In this document: positions 8,759-16,259 of the stretch, one piece after another | Layout: each line of letters starts with the position of its first letter | Position numbering within the stretch: the stretch's first letter is position 1 | Source of the DNA: Clostridia bacterium | Lineage (GTDB): Bacteria > Bacillota > Clostridia > Oscillospirales > CAG-272 | Assembly (NCBI GenBank): GCA_017472255.1 | Contig: JAFUQU010000001.1 | Location: forward strand, 69,304-107,941 | DNA length: 38,638 nt | Reading direction: 5' to 3' | Made by a program: the position numbers and the translations under genes | Notes under the pieces: model-generated | Told to the model about the DNA's origin: nothing | Databases searched by the model: none | What the model saw: the letters and a program-made list of their open reading frames with translations, nothing else

Positions 8759-8787
8759 TTGACAAAGCACGTGTTTTGTGATATACT
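8759..8787 (+). promoter_or_regulatory. Promoter of the orphan hicB gene, with palindromic sites
   Basis: TTGACA (8759-8764), a 17-bp spacer and TATACT (8782-8787). A 10-bp perfect palindrome ACGTATACGT (8748-8757) touches the -35 box, and CACGTG lies in the spacer. ACGTATT and ACGTG half-sites recur in the hicAB promoter near 22880, which suggests a shared HicB-type operator. Confidence 0.75.
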
Positions 8788-8845
8788 GTATTCCATATTA
8801 AAACAGGCAGGCTTGAAATAACCTGCTACGAAAGGCTGATGTGAT

Positions 8846-9256
8846 ATGCTGTCAATGTATCCCGCGTGTTTTTATAAAGAAAAGGATGGTCAGTATTCGG
8901 TGATATTCCCGGATCTTGGTACATCCACCTGCGGCAGTACACTGGATGAGGCTATGAAGATGGCCATCGATTGTCTGGCCGGGTTTCTGTATGATGCCCG
9001 TCGGGAGCATGAGGAGGTCCAGCCTCCAAGCGCCCTTAGTGATGTTGATCCTGATTCGCTGTACGATGAGTATGAGAGTGCTTTTGTCAACATGGTAGCG
9101 GTGGATGTGGACGAGTATGCCCGGACGCATTTTGAACGATCGGTGAAAAAGACGCTGACGATATCCGCATGGCTGAATGATATGGCTGTTGCGCAGGGCA
9201 TCAATTTTTCGCGGACATTACAGAATGCGCTGAAAACGGAGCTTCATCTGGTATAA
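8846..9256 (+). CDS. Orphan HicB-family antitoxin
   Basis: Protein of 136 aa. It has the HicB N-terminal fold (YPACFYKEKDGQYSVIFPDLG, then a STLDEAMKMAIDCLAGFL helix) and a C-terminal ribbon-helix-helix region (VKKTLTISAWLNDMAVAQGINFSRTLQNAL). HicB proteins block the HicA RNase and bind their own promoter. No hicA gene is adjacent: the 58 bp before the start are promoter leader, and a terminator hairpin follows at 9276. It resembles the HicB at 23146-23541 in both domains, so it might cross-neutralise that HicA or act only as a repressor. The ATG at 8846 follows a GAAAGG site. Confidence 0.85.
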   Translation: MLSMYPACFYKEKDGQYSVIFPDLGTSTCGSTLDEAMKMAIDCLAGFLYDARREHEEVQPPSALSDVDPDSLYDEYESAFVNMVAVDVDEYARTHFERSVKKTLTISAWLNDMAVAQGINFSRTLQNALKTELHLV

Positions 9257-9275
9257 AATGAATCAAAAATCAAAA

Positions 9276-9300
9276 CGAGCGCTGGCAAAGCCAGCGCTCG
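9276..9300. terminator. Terminator hairpin between orphan hicB and the DUF4097 gene
   Basis: A perfect 11-bp stem (9276-9286 with 9290-9300) with an AAA loop, between convergent genes. An A run on the left supplies U residues for minus-strand transcripts, and TTTT follows a few bases downstream on the plus strand. Confidence 0.8.
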
Positions 9301-9310
9301 CTGCGTTTTG

Positions 9311-10435
9311 TCACCCTTCCACGAACCGCACGTCGATGTCGCCGCCGCTGGTGCTCGCTTCCAGCGAGTACTGCGCGCGGGCGTTCTCCACAGACTTGGG
9401 ATACGCCGAGCGGTCGGTGACGGTCTTAATCGTGAACAGGCTCTCCTCGCCCAGGATAGAGCAGTCAATGTCGCCGCCGTTGGTGCGGAAGATGAACTTC
9501 TCGCCGAACAGACGGGTGAAATCAATGGATGCGTTGGTGGTCGTCACCGTCAGACGCTTCGCCACCAGCTCGGACAGGCTGACCCGCTCGTCCGTTGTGG
9601 ACGCGGTAATCTCCGTGGCGGACAGGCGATCCAGCTTCAGGCGTCCCCCGCTGGTGGAAACGGCGATGTCGTAAGCATCGATGCCCGCCAGCTCCACGTT
9701 GCCCGCCGAAGTCGTCACCGTCAGCTTTTCGTCCAGCGTCAGATTGCCCAGCTTCACGTCGCCGTCGCTGGTGCGAAGCCCGATCTCGCCGGAAAAGCTC
9801 TCGGGCAGATAAATAATCATCGCCAGCCCCGTGTAGGTGTTCGTTTTTTCCACCGCACCCAGATTCAGCTTGAAGCCGAGGATGTTCAGCACCTTTTGCG
9901 CAGGCTGAGCGGCGGCGTCGCGGATGACCAGCGTGTTGTCCGACGTGGCAAAGCTGTAGCGGAAATCCTCGCATTCCAGCACATCCACTGTGATGGTTTC
10001 GCTGTCTCCGGCGGCGATCACGATGTCGCAGCCGGTCACATCGATGTCCAGCGCCCGGTTGATGGCGGGATCGAAGGTGTAGCGGTTCTGGGTGAAGCCC
10101 GAGCCGGATGCGTCGATGGCGTCCAGCTTGCCCGCCATGCCTTCTTCAACAGTAATGCCCGCGACCTCCAGACCGTCGGACACCTGCTTTCCCACCTCGG
10201 CGAAGTCCACCCGGATATCGCCTACCCGGACGCCTTCCTCGTCCACAACGATGGCGTCGGCGATGTTCACGCCCGACGCGCTGACGCTGATCACCGACGA
10301 CACCGTGTCCACGCTGCCCCGGATGAAGTTCAGCGCCGTGTCTATAGCGAAGCGCAGGACGATACAAATGAGAATGACGACGATAAACAGCACGACGACT
10401 GCGATCCTCGTAAAGCGGCGGAGATTGAAGTTCAT
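9311..10435 (-). CDS. Membrane-anchored DUF4097-type beta-strand repeat protein
   Basis: Protein of 374 aa with one N-terminal membrane helix (about residues 11-30) and an outside domain of short beta strands. The second half repeats a pattern of Ser/Thr-Ser/Asn-Gly-Asp/Gly turns followed by alternating hydrophobic residues (TSDGDVKLGNL, TSAGNVELAGI, TSGGRLKLDRL, TTNASIDFTRL, TNGGDIDCSIL, TSGGDIDVRFV). This is typical of DUF4097 (putative adhesin or toast-rack) proteins, often found with envelope-stress genes. The molecular role is unknown. AAAGGA precedes the ATG. It stands alone between terminators. Confidence 0.8.
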   Translation of the reverse strand: MNFNLRRFTRIAVVVLFIVVILICIVLRFAIDTALNFIRGSVDTVSSVISVSASGVNIADAIVVDEEGVRVGDIRVDFAEVGKQVSDGLEVAGITVEEGMAGKLDAIDASGSGFTQNRYTFDPAINRALDIDVTGCDIVIAAGDSETITVDVLECEDFRYSFATSDNTLVIRDAAAQPAQKVLNILGFKLNLGAVEKTNTYTGLAMIIYLPESFSGEIGLRTSDGDVKLGNLTLDEKLTVTTSAGNVELAGIDAYDIAVSTSGGRLKLDRLSATEITASTTDERVSLSELVAKRLTVTTTNASIDFTRLFGEKFIFRTNGGDIDCSILGEESLFTIKTVTDRSAYPKSVENARAQYSLEASTSGGDIDVRFVEG

Positions 10436-10551
10436 GTATGGTTCCTTTCGATTGTCGATATGGTTCGGAAAAGTGTTCGTAGAACCATTATATAGCGAAG
10501 ACGCGACGCAGGCGAGAACAAAGTGTTAATTTATTGTAACGATCAAAAATA

Positions 10552-10579
10552 GGGCTGCTGCACCTTAGTGCAGCAGCCC
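10552..10579 (-). terminator. Terminator of the second solute-binding lipoprotein gene
   Basis: A perfect 12-bp stem (10552-10563 with 10568-10579) with a CTTA loop, followed on the minus strand by ATTTTT. Confidence 0.8.
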
Positions 10580-10611
10580 CAGCCAGGAGGAAAGAAAATG
10601 AAACGCGTTCG

Positions 10612-12048
10612 TTATTTGCAGTAAACGTCAACAATTAGTTCCTGCATCTTCTGCTCAAAGTTGTTCTTGTTGGAAGCCCAATAAGTAGCCAGAGCCTGAC
10701 CGCCGGTGATCATGGAAGAGGGGCTGAAGCCGATGGCGTCGTCGTTGAAGGACGCGCACTCGCGGATGATCGGAATCATTTCCTCGGTGTCGGTGTCGCG
10801 GGTGGACTTGATGGTCAGAGCCACATCAAAGAAGGCGGGAACGGTGGTGTTGTAGGAAATGGATGCCATGCACTCCAGAACCGCGCCGGTGAAATCCAGA
10901 TCCTTGTTGGTGATCGGGATGTAAGTAAAACCGGAGGTGTTCTGCACGCGGCAGTTGTAGGTTTCCTGGTCGGTGTCCAGCTTCGGATAGGGAACAAAGC
11001 CGAAGTCATCTTCCATGTCACGCAGCTTGGTAGCAAAGTCCATGGAGGTGTGGAGGAATGCCAGTTTGCCGCTGGTGAAGGTGTCATTGGGCAGTGCGTA
11101 GGTCTTGCCCTCGTACATAGCGCCGTCCAGCGAGAAGAAGTCAAGCATGGTGTCGATGATCTTGTGGGTGCGCTCATTGTCCACGTTCATAACGGGCGTA
11201 CCGTCGTTAGATTTCAACACGGAGTCGCCGCCCATACCCATGAACATGGCGGGGAACTGTTCGTACTGCCAGCCCCAGTAACCGATCTGGTCGTCGGTGC
11301 CGACAATTTTGGTGTCGCCGTTCAGGTCGCGGGTGGTGTCGGCAACCATCTGCTTGAACTTGTCGAAGGTCCAGGTGCCGTCCTTAACCAGCTGGTAAGG
11401 ATATTCGATCTGCGCTTCGTCAAGCAGACGCTTGTTGAAGAAGAGCACGTTCAGCAGGGTGAGGGTATACAGGTTGTAGTCGCCGGTCATGGTGTAGACC
11501 TTGTCGCCGTAGTTGATGTCGTCCAGACACTTGCTGTACCAGTAGGGTTTGGAGAAGTCGATATTGTTGATGGTGTTCCAGTCTACGAAGTAGCCCTGTG
11601 CGATCTGGGTGGGCATTGCGCCGTGCTGTACGTGGATGTAGACATCGTTGGTATCGTCGCCGGCGAGGATGTACTGCTCAATGGCGGTGGCAGCCGCAGT
11701 CTGATCACTGCCGCCGGAGCTCCATGCGCTCTCGATCAGTTCAAGCTCGATGCCCAGACGCTCCTCAACCTTCTGATTGCGCGCGTAAATGGCGTCGTCC
11801 AGAACGTCGCCGGTTTCTTCCTCTACAATGTAGTAGGGAATAGGATGGGCGAAGAACATGGTGAAGGTTTCGCCGTCGAAGCGGATATCGCCAAGATCGT
11901 CCAGATATTCGGGTTCAGTTTCAACAGGGGTGGTGTCGCCGGTGGTGGTGTCGTTGTCGGAGACGGCTTCAGAGCCGCAGGCAACGAGAGTCTGCGAAGC
12001 CATCAGAGCGGCCAGCAGCAGGGATGCGATACGGAATTGTTTTTTCAT
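10612..12048 (-). CDS. Extracellular solute-binding lipoprotein, second paralogue
   Basis: Predicted lipoprotein of 478 aa. MKKQFRIASLLLAALMASQT leads to lipobox LVAC (Cys24), then an Asp/Thr linker and a solute-binding body (DDAIYARNQKVEERLGIELE; many Trp/Tyr residues as in sugar binders). It starts at 12048, where AAAGGAG lies 8 nt upstream. An upstream in-frame extension of 21 codons has no signal-peptide logic. Like the protein at 330-1778 it has no ABC permease genes beside it. A perfect promoter (12160-12188) and its own terminator make it monocistronic, which suits a highly expressed binding protein. The neighbour upstream is a KDG-kinase-like gene, which hints at uronate or pectin sugars, but the ligand is unknown. 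Confidence 0.85.
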   Translation of the reverse strand: MKKQFRIASLLLAALMASQTLVACGSEAVSDNDTTTGDTTPVETEPEYLDDLGDIRFDGETFTMFFAHPIPYYIVEEETGDVLDDAIYARNQKVEERLGIELELIESAWSSGGSDQTAAATAIEQYILAGDDTNDVYIHVQHGAMPTQIAQGYFVDWNTINNIDFSKPYWYSKCLDDINYGDKVYTMTGDYNLYTLTLLNVLFFNKRLLDEAQIEYPYQLVKDGTWTFDKFKQMVADTTRDLNGDTKIVGTDDQIGYWGWQYEQFPAMFMGMGGDSVLKSNDGTPVMNVDNERTHKIIDTMLDFFSLDGAMYEGKTYALPNDTFTSGKLAFLHTSMDFATKLRDMEDDFGFVPYPKLDTDQETYNCRVQNTSGFTYIPITNKDLDFTGAVLECMASISYNTTVPAFFDVALTIKSTRDTDTEEMIPIIRECASFNDDAIGFSPSSMITGGQALATYWASNKNNFEQKMQELIVDVYCK

Positions 12049-12159
12049 TGGGTGGTCTCCTTTCGAAATCATATAATGTAAACCATCGCGTTTCCATTCT
12101 GGAATCTGCACAAAGAATTTTCATTCAATTGGAAAACTCCTGTACATAAGTATGATGTA

Positions 12160-12188
12160 ATTATATCACGAATCCATCACTTTGTCAA
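12160..12188 (-). promoter_or_regulatory. Consensus sigma-A promoter of the second lipoprotein gene
   Basis: Perfect TTGACA (12183-12188), a 17-bp spacer and perfect TATAAT (12160-12165) on the minus strand. The leader is about 105 nt. Confidence 0.9.
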
Positions 12189-12262
12189 GCCTTTTTTCAC
12201 AAAAAGTACACATTATATCTATTTTATCAATAACAATCGAAAAAAACGATCAAAAACGAACG

Positions 12263-12287
12263 CCCCGCACCAATAATCGGCGCGGGG
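12263..12287 (-). terminator. Probable terminator of the sugar kinase gene
   Basis: CCCCGC (12263-12268) pairs with GCGGGG (12282-12287). On the minus strand it is followed by GTTTTTGATCGTTTTTTT. The rest of the 340-bp gap 12049-12388 holds the lipoprotein promoter and hairpin repeat R1. Confidence 0.6.
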
Positions 12288-12320
12288 AACCAACTAAAAA
12301 ATAAAACAAATCCAATATAT

Positions 12321-12377
12321 AAAGTTTTTTGAAAAGGGCGCGGGGAAAACTTTTTTCCAAAAAAGTTTTCCCCGCAT
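12321..12377 (+). repeat. Dispersed hairpin repeat, copy R1 (divergent)
   Basis: AAAGTTTTTT is followed by a G-rich stretch and a perfect 17-bp stem (12340-12356 with 12359-12375) closed by a 2-nt loop. Same plan as R2 (13604-13674) and R3 (24387-24459) but with a different stem sequence. It may also help terminate the kinase transcript. Confidence 0.6.
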
Positions 12378-12388
12378 AAAAAACGTAC

Positions 12389-13420
12389 TTATCTCGCAAT
12401 TCTTCCGGTGCCGTCGCCGCCGATGAGCTTTTCGACTTCGTCAACGGAGACGAGGTTCAGGTCGCCGTTGATGGTGTGCTTGAGGCAGGATGCGCCCACT
12501 GCGAATTCGAGGGCTGCCTTGGCGTCGGGCTTGGTTGCCAGACCGTAGATCAGACCGCCCGCGAAGGAGTCGCCGCCGCCCACGCGGTCAACGATGTCGG
12601 TGATGTCGTAGATGCGGCTGCGGTAGAATTCCTTGCCGTCGTTGATGCAGGCCGACCAAAGGTTGCGGTTGGCGGACTTGGATTCGCGCAGGGTGATGGC
12701 TACCGTCTTCACGTTGGGGTACTGGGTCAGCACCTTGTCGGTGATCTCCTTGTAGCAGTCGAGGGAGATTTCGCCAAGCTCGGGCTTGTTGTCGCTGGAG
12801 ATGCCCAGCGCCTTCTGGCAGTCTTCCTCGTTGGCGATGACTACGTCGATGTATTTGGTCAGCTCGGGCATAACCTCATCGGCGCGCTTGCCGTACTTCC
12901 AGAGCTTTGCGCGGTAGTTCAGGTCAATGGAGGTGGTGACACCCAGTTCCTTGGCGACCTTCAGCGCGCGGATAGCTTCCTCGGCGATGGAGGCGGAAAC
13001 GGCGGGGGTGATGCCAGTCACATGGAACCACTTCGCGTCGGCGAGAATGGTCTTCCAGTCGAAGTCGCCTTCCTTGATGTTGGCGAAAGCGGAGTCCGCG
13101 CGGTCGTAGATGACCTTGGAGGGACGCTGGCAGGCGCCGGTTTCCAGGAAATAGATGCCCATGCGGCCCTTGGTGCGGGCGATGTCGGACACATCCACGC
13201 CGTAGCCGCGCAGTTCACGCAGGCAGGCGGTGCCGATGTCGTTGTCGGGCAGAGCGGTGACGAACTTGGCGTCCAGACCGTAGTTTGCCAGCGAAACGGC
13301 CACGTTAGCCTCGCCGCCGCCGAAGGTAGCCTCCAGCGTGGGGGACTGGAACAGGCGGTCGTAGCCGGGGGACTTCAGGCGAAGCATGATTTCACCGAAG
13401 GAAACGAACTTGTTTTTCAT
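12389..13420 (-). CDS. kdgK: PfkB-family sugar kinase, 2-keto-3-deoxygluconate kinase-like
   Basis: Ribokinase/PfkB-fold kinase of 343 aa. Visible features are the N-terminal [18 protein letters not shown], the [16 protein letters not shown] sugar-binding region (PfkB signature 1), [22 protein letters not shown], and the C-terminal [19 protein letters not shown] with the catalytic Asp and anion hole. The Met-Leu-Arg-Leu-Lys opening and RAKLW box match KDG kinases (KDG to KDPG in uronate breakdown), but fructokinase-like use cannot be excluded. The start at 13420 is set by AAGGAG 8 nt upstream; a GTG three codons earlier overlaps that site. No aldolase gene is adjacent. Confidence 0.85.
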   Translation of the reverse strand: MKNKFVSFGEIMLRLKSPGYDRLFQSPTLEATFGGGEANVAVSLANYGLDAKFVTALPDNDIGTACLRELRGYGVDVSDIARTKGRMGIYFLETGACQRPSKVIYDRADSAFANIKEGDFDWKTILADAKWFHVTGITPAVSASIAEEAIRALKVAKELGVTTSIDLNYRAKLWKYGKRADEVMPELTKYIDVVIANEEDCQKALGISSDNKPELGEISLDCYKEITDKVLTQYPNVKTVAITLRESKSANRNLWSACINDGKEFYRSRIYDITDIVDRVGGGDSFAGGLIYGLATKPDAKAALEFAVGASCLKHTINGDLNLVSVDEVEKLIGGDGTGRIAR

Positions 13421-13440
13421 GATGTACACTCCTTATATGA

Positions 13441-13500
13441 TTCGTTCGGAAACGAAATTCTCTCCATTTATATTATACCACCAAGCACCGGCAAATGCAA
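13441..13500 (-). promoter_or_regulatory. Promoter and candidate operator of the sugar kinase gene
   Basis: On the minus strand TTGCAT (13495-13500) and perfect TATAAT (13472-13477) are 17 bp apart. Between the expected transcription start and the ribosome site lies TTCGTT-N4-AACGAA (13441-13456), a perfect inverted repeat placed where a repressor could block elongation. No regulator gene is next to it. Confidence 0.65.
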
Positions 13501-13603
13501 TAGAAAAAAACGACCGATTTTATAATAAAACTACGAAAAATCGGTCAGGGAAGGGAATGACACAGCTGTTCGACGAGTTGGACAGCGAGGACAAAAATCA
13601 TTA

Positions 13604-13674
13604 AAAGTTTTTGTCGGAGAGGGAGGGTTAGGGAGGGGGAACCACCTTTTTTCAAAAAGGTGGTTCCCCCTCCC
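13604..13674 (+). repeat. Dispersed hairpin repeat, copy R2
   Basis: AAAGTTTTTGTCGGAG is followed by a G-rich tract, then a perfect 21-bp stem (13631-13651 with 13654-13674) with a 2-nt loop. It shares its 5' sequence and the stem core with R3 at 24387. It lies downstream of the LiaF-like gene on the opposite strand and may serve as its terminator. Confidence 0.75.
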
Positions 13675-13691
13675 TAAATAATAACCAAGCA

Positions 13692-14348
13692 TCACTTTAC
13701 ATCCACGCCGCCGAAGATGGCGACGGCGTTTACGTAGATGGTGGGCTGATCGGGTTTGTGCGGGCGGTTCTTCGGCTCGCCGATGCCGCCGAAAAGAGGG
13801 ATGCCCGTGACTTCCACATTGACATCGAAGGGGACGAGCACGTCCACGCCGCCAAAGAGCGCCAGCGCGTCGATGACCGCGCCGTCCGCGATGTGCGCAT
13901 CCCGCAGCTTCAGGTCAACGCCGCCGAAGATGGCGGTGGCAAAGGCGCCGTAGAAGGGTCTGCCGTTGTAGTTCGGCGTGGATCCGCCGAAGACCGCGAT
14001 GTGGCTTTTCATTTCACCCTGCACGCTCTTTCCGCTCAGCTTGCCGCGGAAGATCACCGCGAAGCCCAGCCCAACCACGCAGAGCGGAACGATCAGCTTA
14101 TACAGCACGTCGGGGACGATACCCCAGGCGTTGAGAAGGAGCAGAATGCCCGCCGCCAGCAGCACCAGCCAGAAGGGCTTGATGCCATGGCGCAACAGCT
14201 TCACCAGCGCCGGGATGATGATGAACAGCGTCCACCACCCGGGGAAAAAGAGCTTGAAGTTCCAAACCTCGAAGATATTGCCCACGTAGCCGATGCCGAT
14301 GATGACCAGAATTATGCCCAGGACGACGTTGGTTGTCTTGCCTTTCAA
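13692..14348 (-). CDS. LiaF-like envelope-stress membrane protein
   Basis: Protein of 218 aa. Four hydrophobic segments in the first 105 residues form the LiaI/LiaF transmembrane domain (VVLGIILVIIGIGYVGNIF; GWWTLFIIIPALVKLL; PFWLVLLAAGILLLLNAWG; LIVPLCVVGLGFAVIF). The C-terminal LiaF-type beta domain repeats an IFGGVD motif (IAVFGGS, AIFGGVDLKL, LFGGVDVLVP, PLFGGIG, AIFGGVDVK). In Bacilli LiaF restrains a cell-wall-stress two-component system; no such system is encoded nearby. The start is TTG with a perfect AAGGAGG 8 nt upstream. It follows the foldase gene by 25 bp, so the two form an envelope-maintenance operon. Confidence 0.8.
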   Translation of the reverse strand: MKGKTTNVVLGIILVIIGIGYVGNIFEVWNFKLFFPGWWTLFIIIPALVKLLRHGIKPFWLVLLAAGILLLLNAWGIVPDVLYKLIVPLCVVGLGFAVIFRGKLSGKSVQGEMKSHIAVFGGSTPNYNGRPFYGAFATAIFGGVDLKLRDAHIADGAVIDALALFGGVDVLVPFDVNVEVTGIPLFGGIGEPKNRPHKPDQPTIYVNAVAIFGGVDVK

Positions 14349-14373
14349 TGGATTGCCCTCCTTCGGGGTTCGA

Positions 14374-15498
14374 TCAATAGCTGAAGTTCGGCGTGCAGTT
14401 TGCCAGCGGGTAAGCGGCGATCAGCTCTTCGTTGAGCACCACCAGATCGGCGTACTGCGCGATCATCTCCTGCATTTTCAGCGACGCCACGGTGGACGCA
14501 TAGTTGGTGAACATGGAGGTGGCGTAAGGCTCCACGTTGTATGCCTTATCGATCAGCTCATAGCGCTTCACGTAGTGGATGCCGTAATCGGTTTCGAAGG
14601 TCTTAACCTCGCCGATTGCCATGTTCGGAACGGCGGTAACGATTTCGGTGGGCAGGAAGGTGGAGCTTCCGGTGATGTAGTAGCCGTCGGTGAAGTACTG
14701 CATGGCGGTGTCCTCGGAATAGTCGTAGCAGAGCGTGTCAAAGTTTGCGCCCGCTGCGATCTGCACCTTGAGATCGGCGGCCAGCGCCTGCTGCTGCTCG
14801 ATTTCCTCGTCGGTGAGTTCTACGGTTTTGTAGCTGCCGGTGGACTCGTCCACGATGGCTTCGCCGTTTTCATCCTTCTCGATGCGAACGTCGGTGCGGA
14901 TGAGCAGATGCTTTACGCGATAGTAGTTCTCTTCATAATAGGTGTCCAGTTCCTCGTCGGTGGGCGCATCAATGCCGTTGTCGCCGTAGAGGTACTCCTG
15001 AAGACCGGAGATTTTCGCCTCCATCAGGTAGATTTCCTTGAGCATATCCACGTTGACGCCGTAAGCCGACAGTGCGGAGTTCAGCGCCGATTTGCTTCCG
15101 GCGGCGGAAATCAGGCTGTCAATCTGGGTTTCCACGGTTTTGATCTCGTCGTTGGAGAGCTTGAGTCCGTAGTCGTCGTAAAGCTTGACGCAGATAGCGT
15201 TGGAAATGATGTTCTGCGCGGCGACGGCGCCGAGATAAGTTCCGGCGGTGACGCCCTCAGCCATCTCCATTTCCCAGAAGGCGGGGTAATCGGTCTGAGC
15301 GCCCAGGTACATATAGAGGAACATGGCCTTGTAGCGGCTCATCCAGTAAAGATACATATTGCTGGTGATTTCCACGCCGCCGAAGCTGATGACGACCTCC
15401 GAGCTGCTGCCGCAGGAGCCGAGGGTCAGCACCAGCATAACCGTAGCCAGCACCAGTGCGAGAATGCGTTTGAATTTGCGATTTTTCACGATATTCAC
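14374..15498 (-). CDS. PrsA-like peptidyl-prolyl isomerase lipoprotein
   Basis: Predicted extracellular foldase of 374 aa. It has a lipoprotein signal peptide with lipobox TLGSC (Cys29), then a SurA/PrsA-type helical N-terminal region. A parvulin-like segment follows: YYRVKHLLIRTDV, FDTLCYDYSEDTAMQYFTDGYYI, IGEVKTFETDYGIHYVKRYE. This is the rotamase pattern, although the central part is somewhat divergent and loses some conserved residues. Such proteins help exported proteins fold outside the membrane. The start is GTG with AAAGGAG 7 nt upstream. It is first gene of an operon with the LiaF-like gene, driven by the promoter at 15535-15563. Confidence 0.8.
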   Translation of the reverse strand: MNIVKNRKFKRILALVLATVMLVLTLGSCGSSSEVVISFGGVEITSNMYLYWMSRYKAMFLYMYLGAQTDYPAFWEMEMAEGVTAGTYLGAVAAQNIISNAICVKLYDDYGLKLSNDEIKTVETQIDSLISAAGSKSALNSALSAYGVNVDMLKEIYLMEAKISGLQEYLYGDNGIDAPTDEELDTYYEENYYRVKHLLIRTDVRIEKDENGEAIVDESTGSYKTVELTDEEIEQQQALAADLKVQIAAGANFDTLCYDYSEDTAMQYFTDGYYITGSSTFLPTEIVTAVPNMAIGEVKTFETDYGIHYVKRYELIDKAYNVEPYATSMFTNYASTVASLKMQEMIAQYADLVVLNEELIAAYPLANCTPNFSY

Positions 15499-15534
15499 GA
15501 TGGTTCTCCTTTTTGATAAAGATTCGTACTTATC

Positions 15535-15563
15535 ATTATACTATATAATCCGGAGTTTGTCCA
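15535..15563 (-). promoter_or_regulatory. Sigma-A promoter of the foldase-LiaF operon
   Basis: TGGACA (15558-15563), a 17-bp spacer and perfect TATAAT (15535-15540), minus strand. Confidence 0.75.
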
Positions 15564-15626
15564 TAGGTACACAAAAAAATTTACGACTTTCGGGAACATT
15601 TTCTCGATTTTGGGCGTCTGAAAAGT

Positions 15627-15653
15627 CACCTGCCGCGTTTCACGCGGCAGGTG
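15627..15653 (-). terminator. Terminator of the RelB-YoeB operon
   Basis: A perfect 11-bp stem (15627-15637 with 15643-15653) with a 5-nt loop, just after the toxin stop codon and followed by GACTTTTC on the minus strand. Confidence 0.7.
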
Positions 15654-15658
15654 TATGA

Positions 15659-15922
15659 TTATTTTTCATGATAATGGGAGCCGCACTGATAAATAATGAT
15701 CGTATTGTCATCAATGCGGTACACAAGCCGGTTTCCGTCATCGATCCGCCTGCTCCAATATTTAGACAGGTCGCCAGATAGGCGCTCAGGTTTTCCGATC
15801 CCGTCATATCCGTTTCTGTCAATATCTTTCAAAAGCTGGTGTACCCGTTTCAGCAGTTTTTTGTCAGTTTCCTGAATGTACTGATATTCCTCCCACGCTT
15901 CATCTGTCCATGCTTTATTCAT
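15659..15922 (-). CDS. yoeB: YoeB-family mRNA interferase toxin
   Basis: Ribosome-dependent RNase toxin of 87 aa. The residues known from E. coli YoeB are at the same numbers: Glu46 (KPERL), Arg65 (GNRLVY), and His83 with Tyr84 (GSHYHEK). The family cuts mRNA in the ribosomal A site. The gene overlaps the end of the antitoxin gene by 8 nt (ATGAATAA), so its translation is coupled to the antitoxin. The partner is RelB/DinJ-like rather than the usual YefM/Phd type, a mixed pairing known among RelE-superfamily toxins. Confidence 0.93.
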   Translation of the reverse strand: MNKAWTDEAWEEYQYIQETDKKLLKRVHQLLKDIDRNGYDGIGKPERLSGDLSKYWSRRIDDGNRLVYRIDDNTIIIYQCGSHYHEK

Positions 15923-16172
15923 CGTCGGTTACGTTGTGTATGGTTAGTTTTCCCTCATTGGCGTGTGCAATGGAACGCTTCAGCCGTTCAATGTTATCAG
16001 AACTGTAGAACGGATCGGTCTTCACCTCAAAAGGGAGCTTCTGTTCACGTAGAACAGCCTTGACAAACATATTGAACGCGACAGAAATGTTCATACCGGT
16101 CATTTCGCAGAATTCTTCAAATTCCTTTTTATCCTTGGCATCCATGCGGACGCTTACGGTAGTCTGGGTCAT
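15915..16172 (-). CDS. relB: RelB/DinJ-family antitoxin
   Basis: Antitoxin of 85 aa. The N-terminal ribbon-helix-helix (TTVSVRMDAKDKKEFEEFCE, then MNISVAFNMFVKAVLRE) binds DNA. The C-terminal part, rich in charged residues (NIERLKRSIAHANEGKL), should wrap the toxin. The start is set at 16172, where GGAAGGA is well spaced; a GTG six codons upstream overlaps that site. Transcription comes from a consensus promoter covered by a 14-bp inverted repeat, the likely operator of the antitoxin-toxin complex. Confidence 0.9.
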   Translation of the reverse strand: MTQTTVSVRMDAKDKKEFEEFCEMTGMNISVAFNMFVKAVLREQKLPFEVKTDPFYSSDNIERLKRSIAHANEGKLTIHNVTDDE

Positions 16173-16194
16173 AATATCACATCCTTCCACTTAT

Positions 16195-16238
16195 ATTATA
16201 TACGAAAAATGCTACACTGTCAATACAGCGTAGCATTT
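16195..16238 (-). promoter_or_regulatory. Promoter with palindromic operator of relB-yoeB
   Basis: Minus strand TTGACA (16218-16223), a 17-bp spacer and TATAAT (16195-16200), all perfect. Arms 16207-16220 and 16225-16238 form a 14-bp inverted repeat with one G-T mismatch over the -35 box. The same hairpin followed by TTTTTC lies just after the rubrerythrin stop codon, so it may also end that transcript. Confidence 0.8.
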
Positions 16239-16259
16239 CCGTAGAGAATTTTCAGATTA

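Noticed and set aside
10585..10624. AGGAGG, 7 nt, then an 8-codon frame (Met-Lys-Arg-Val-Arg-Tyr-Leu-Gln) on the plus strand
   Set aside because: The ribosome site is striking, but the frame is tiny, overlaps the end of the opposite lipoprotein gene and has no clear promoter. It may be a remnant of another gene start.
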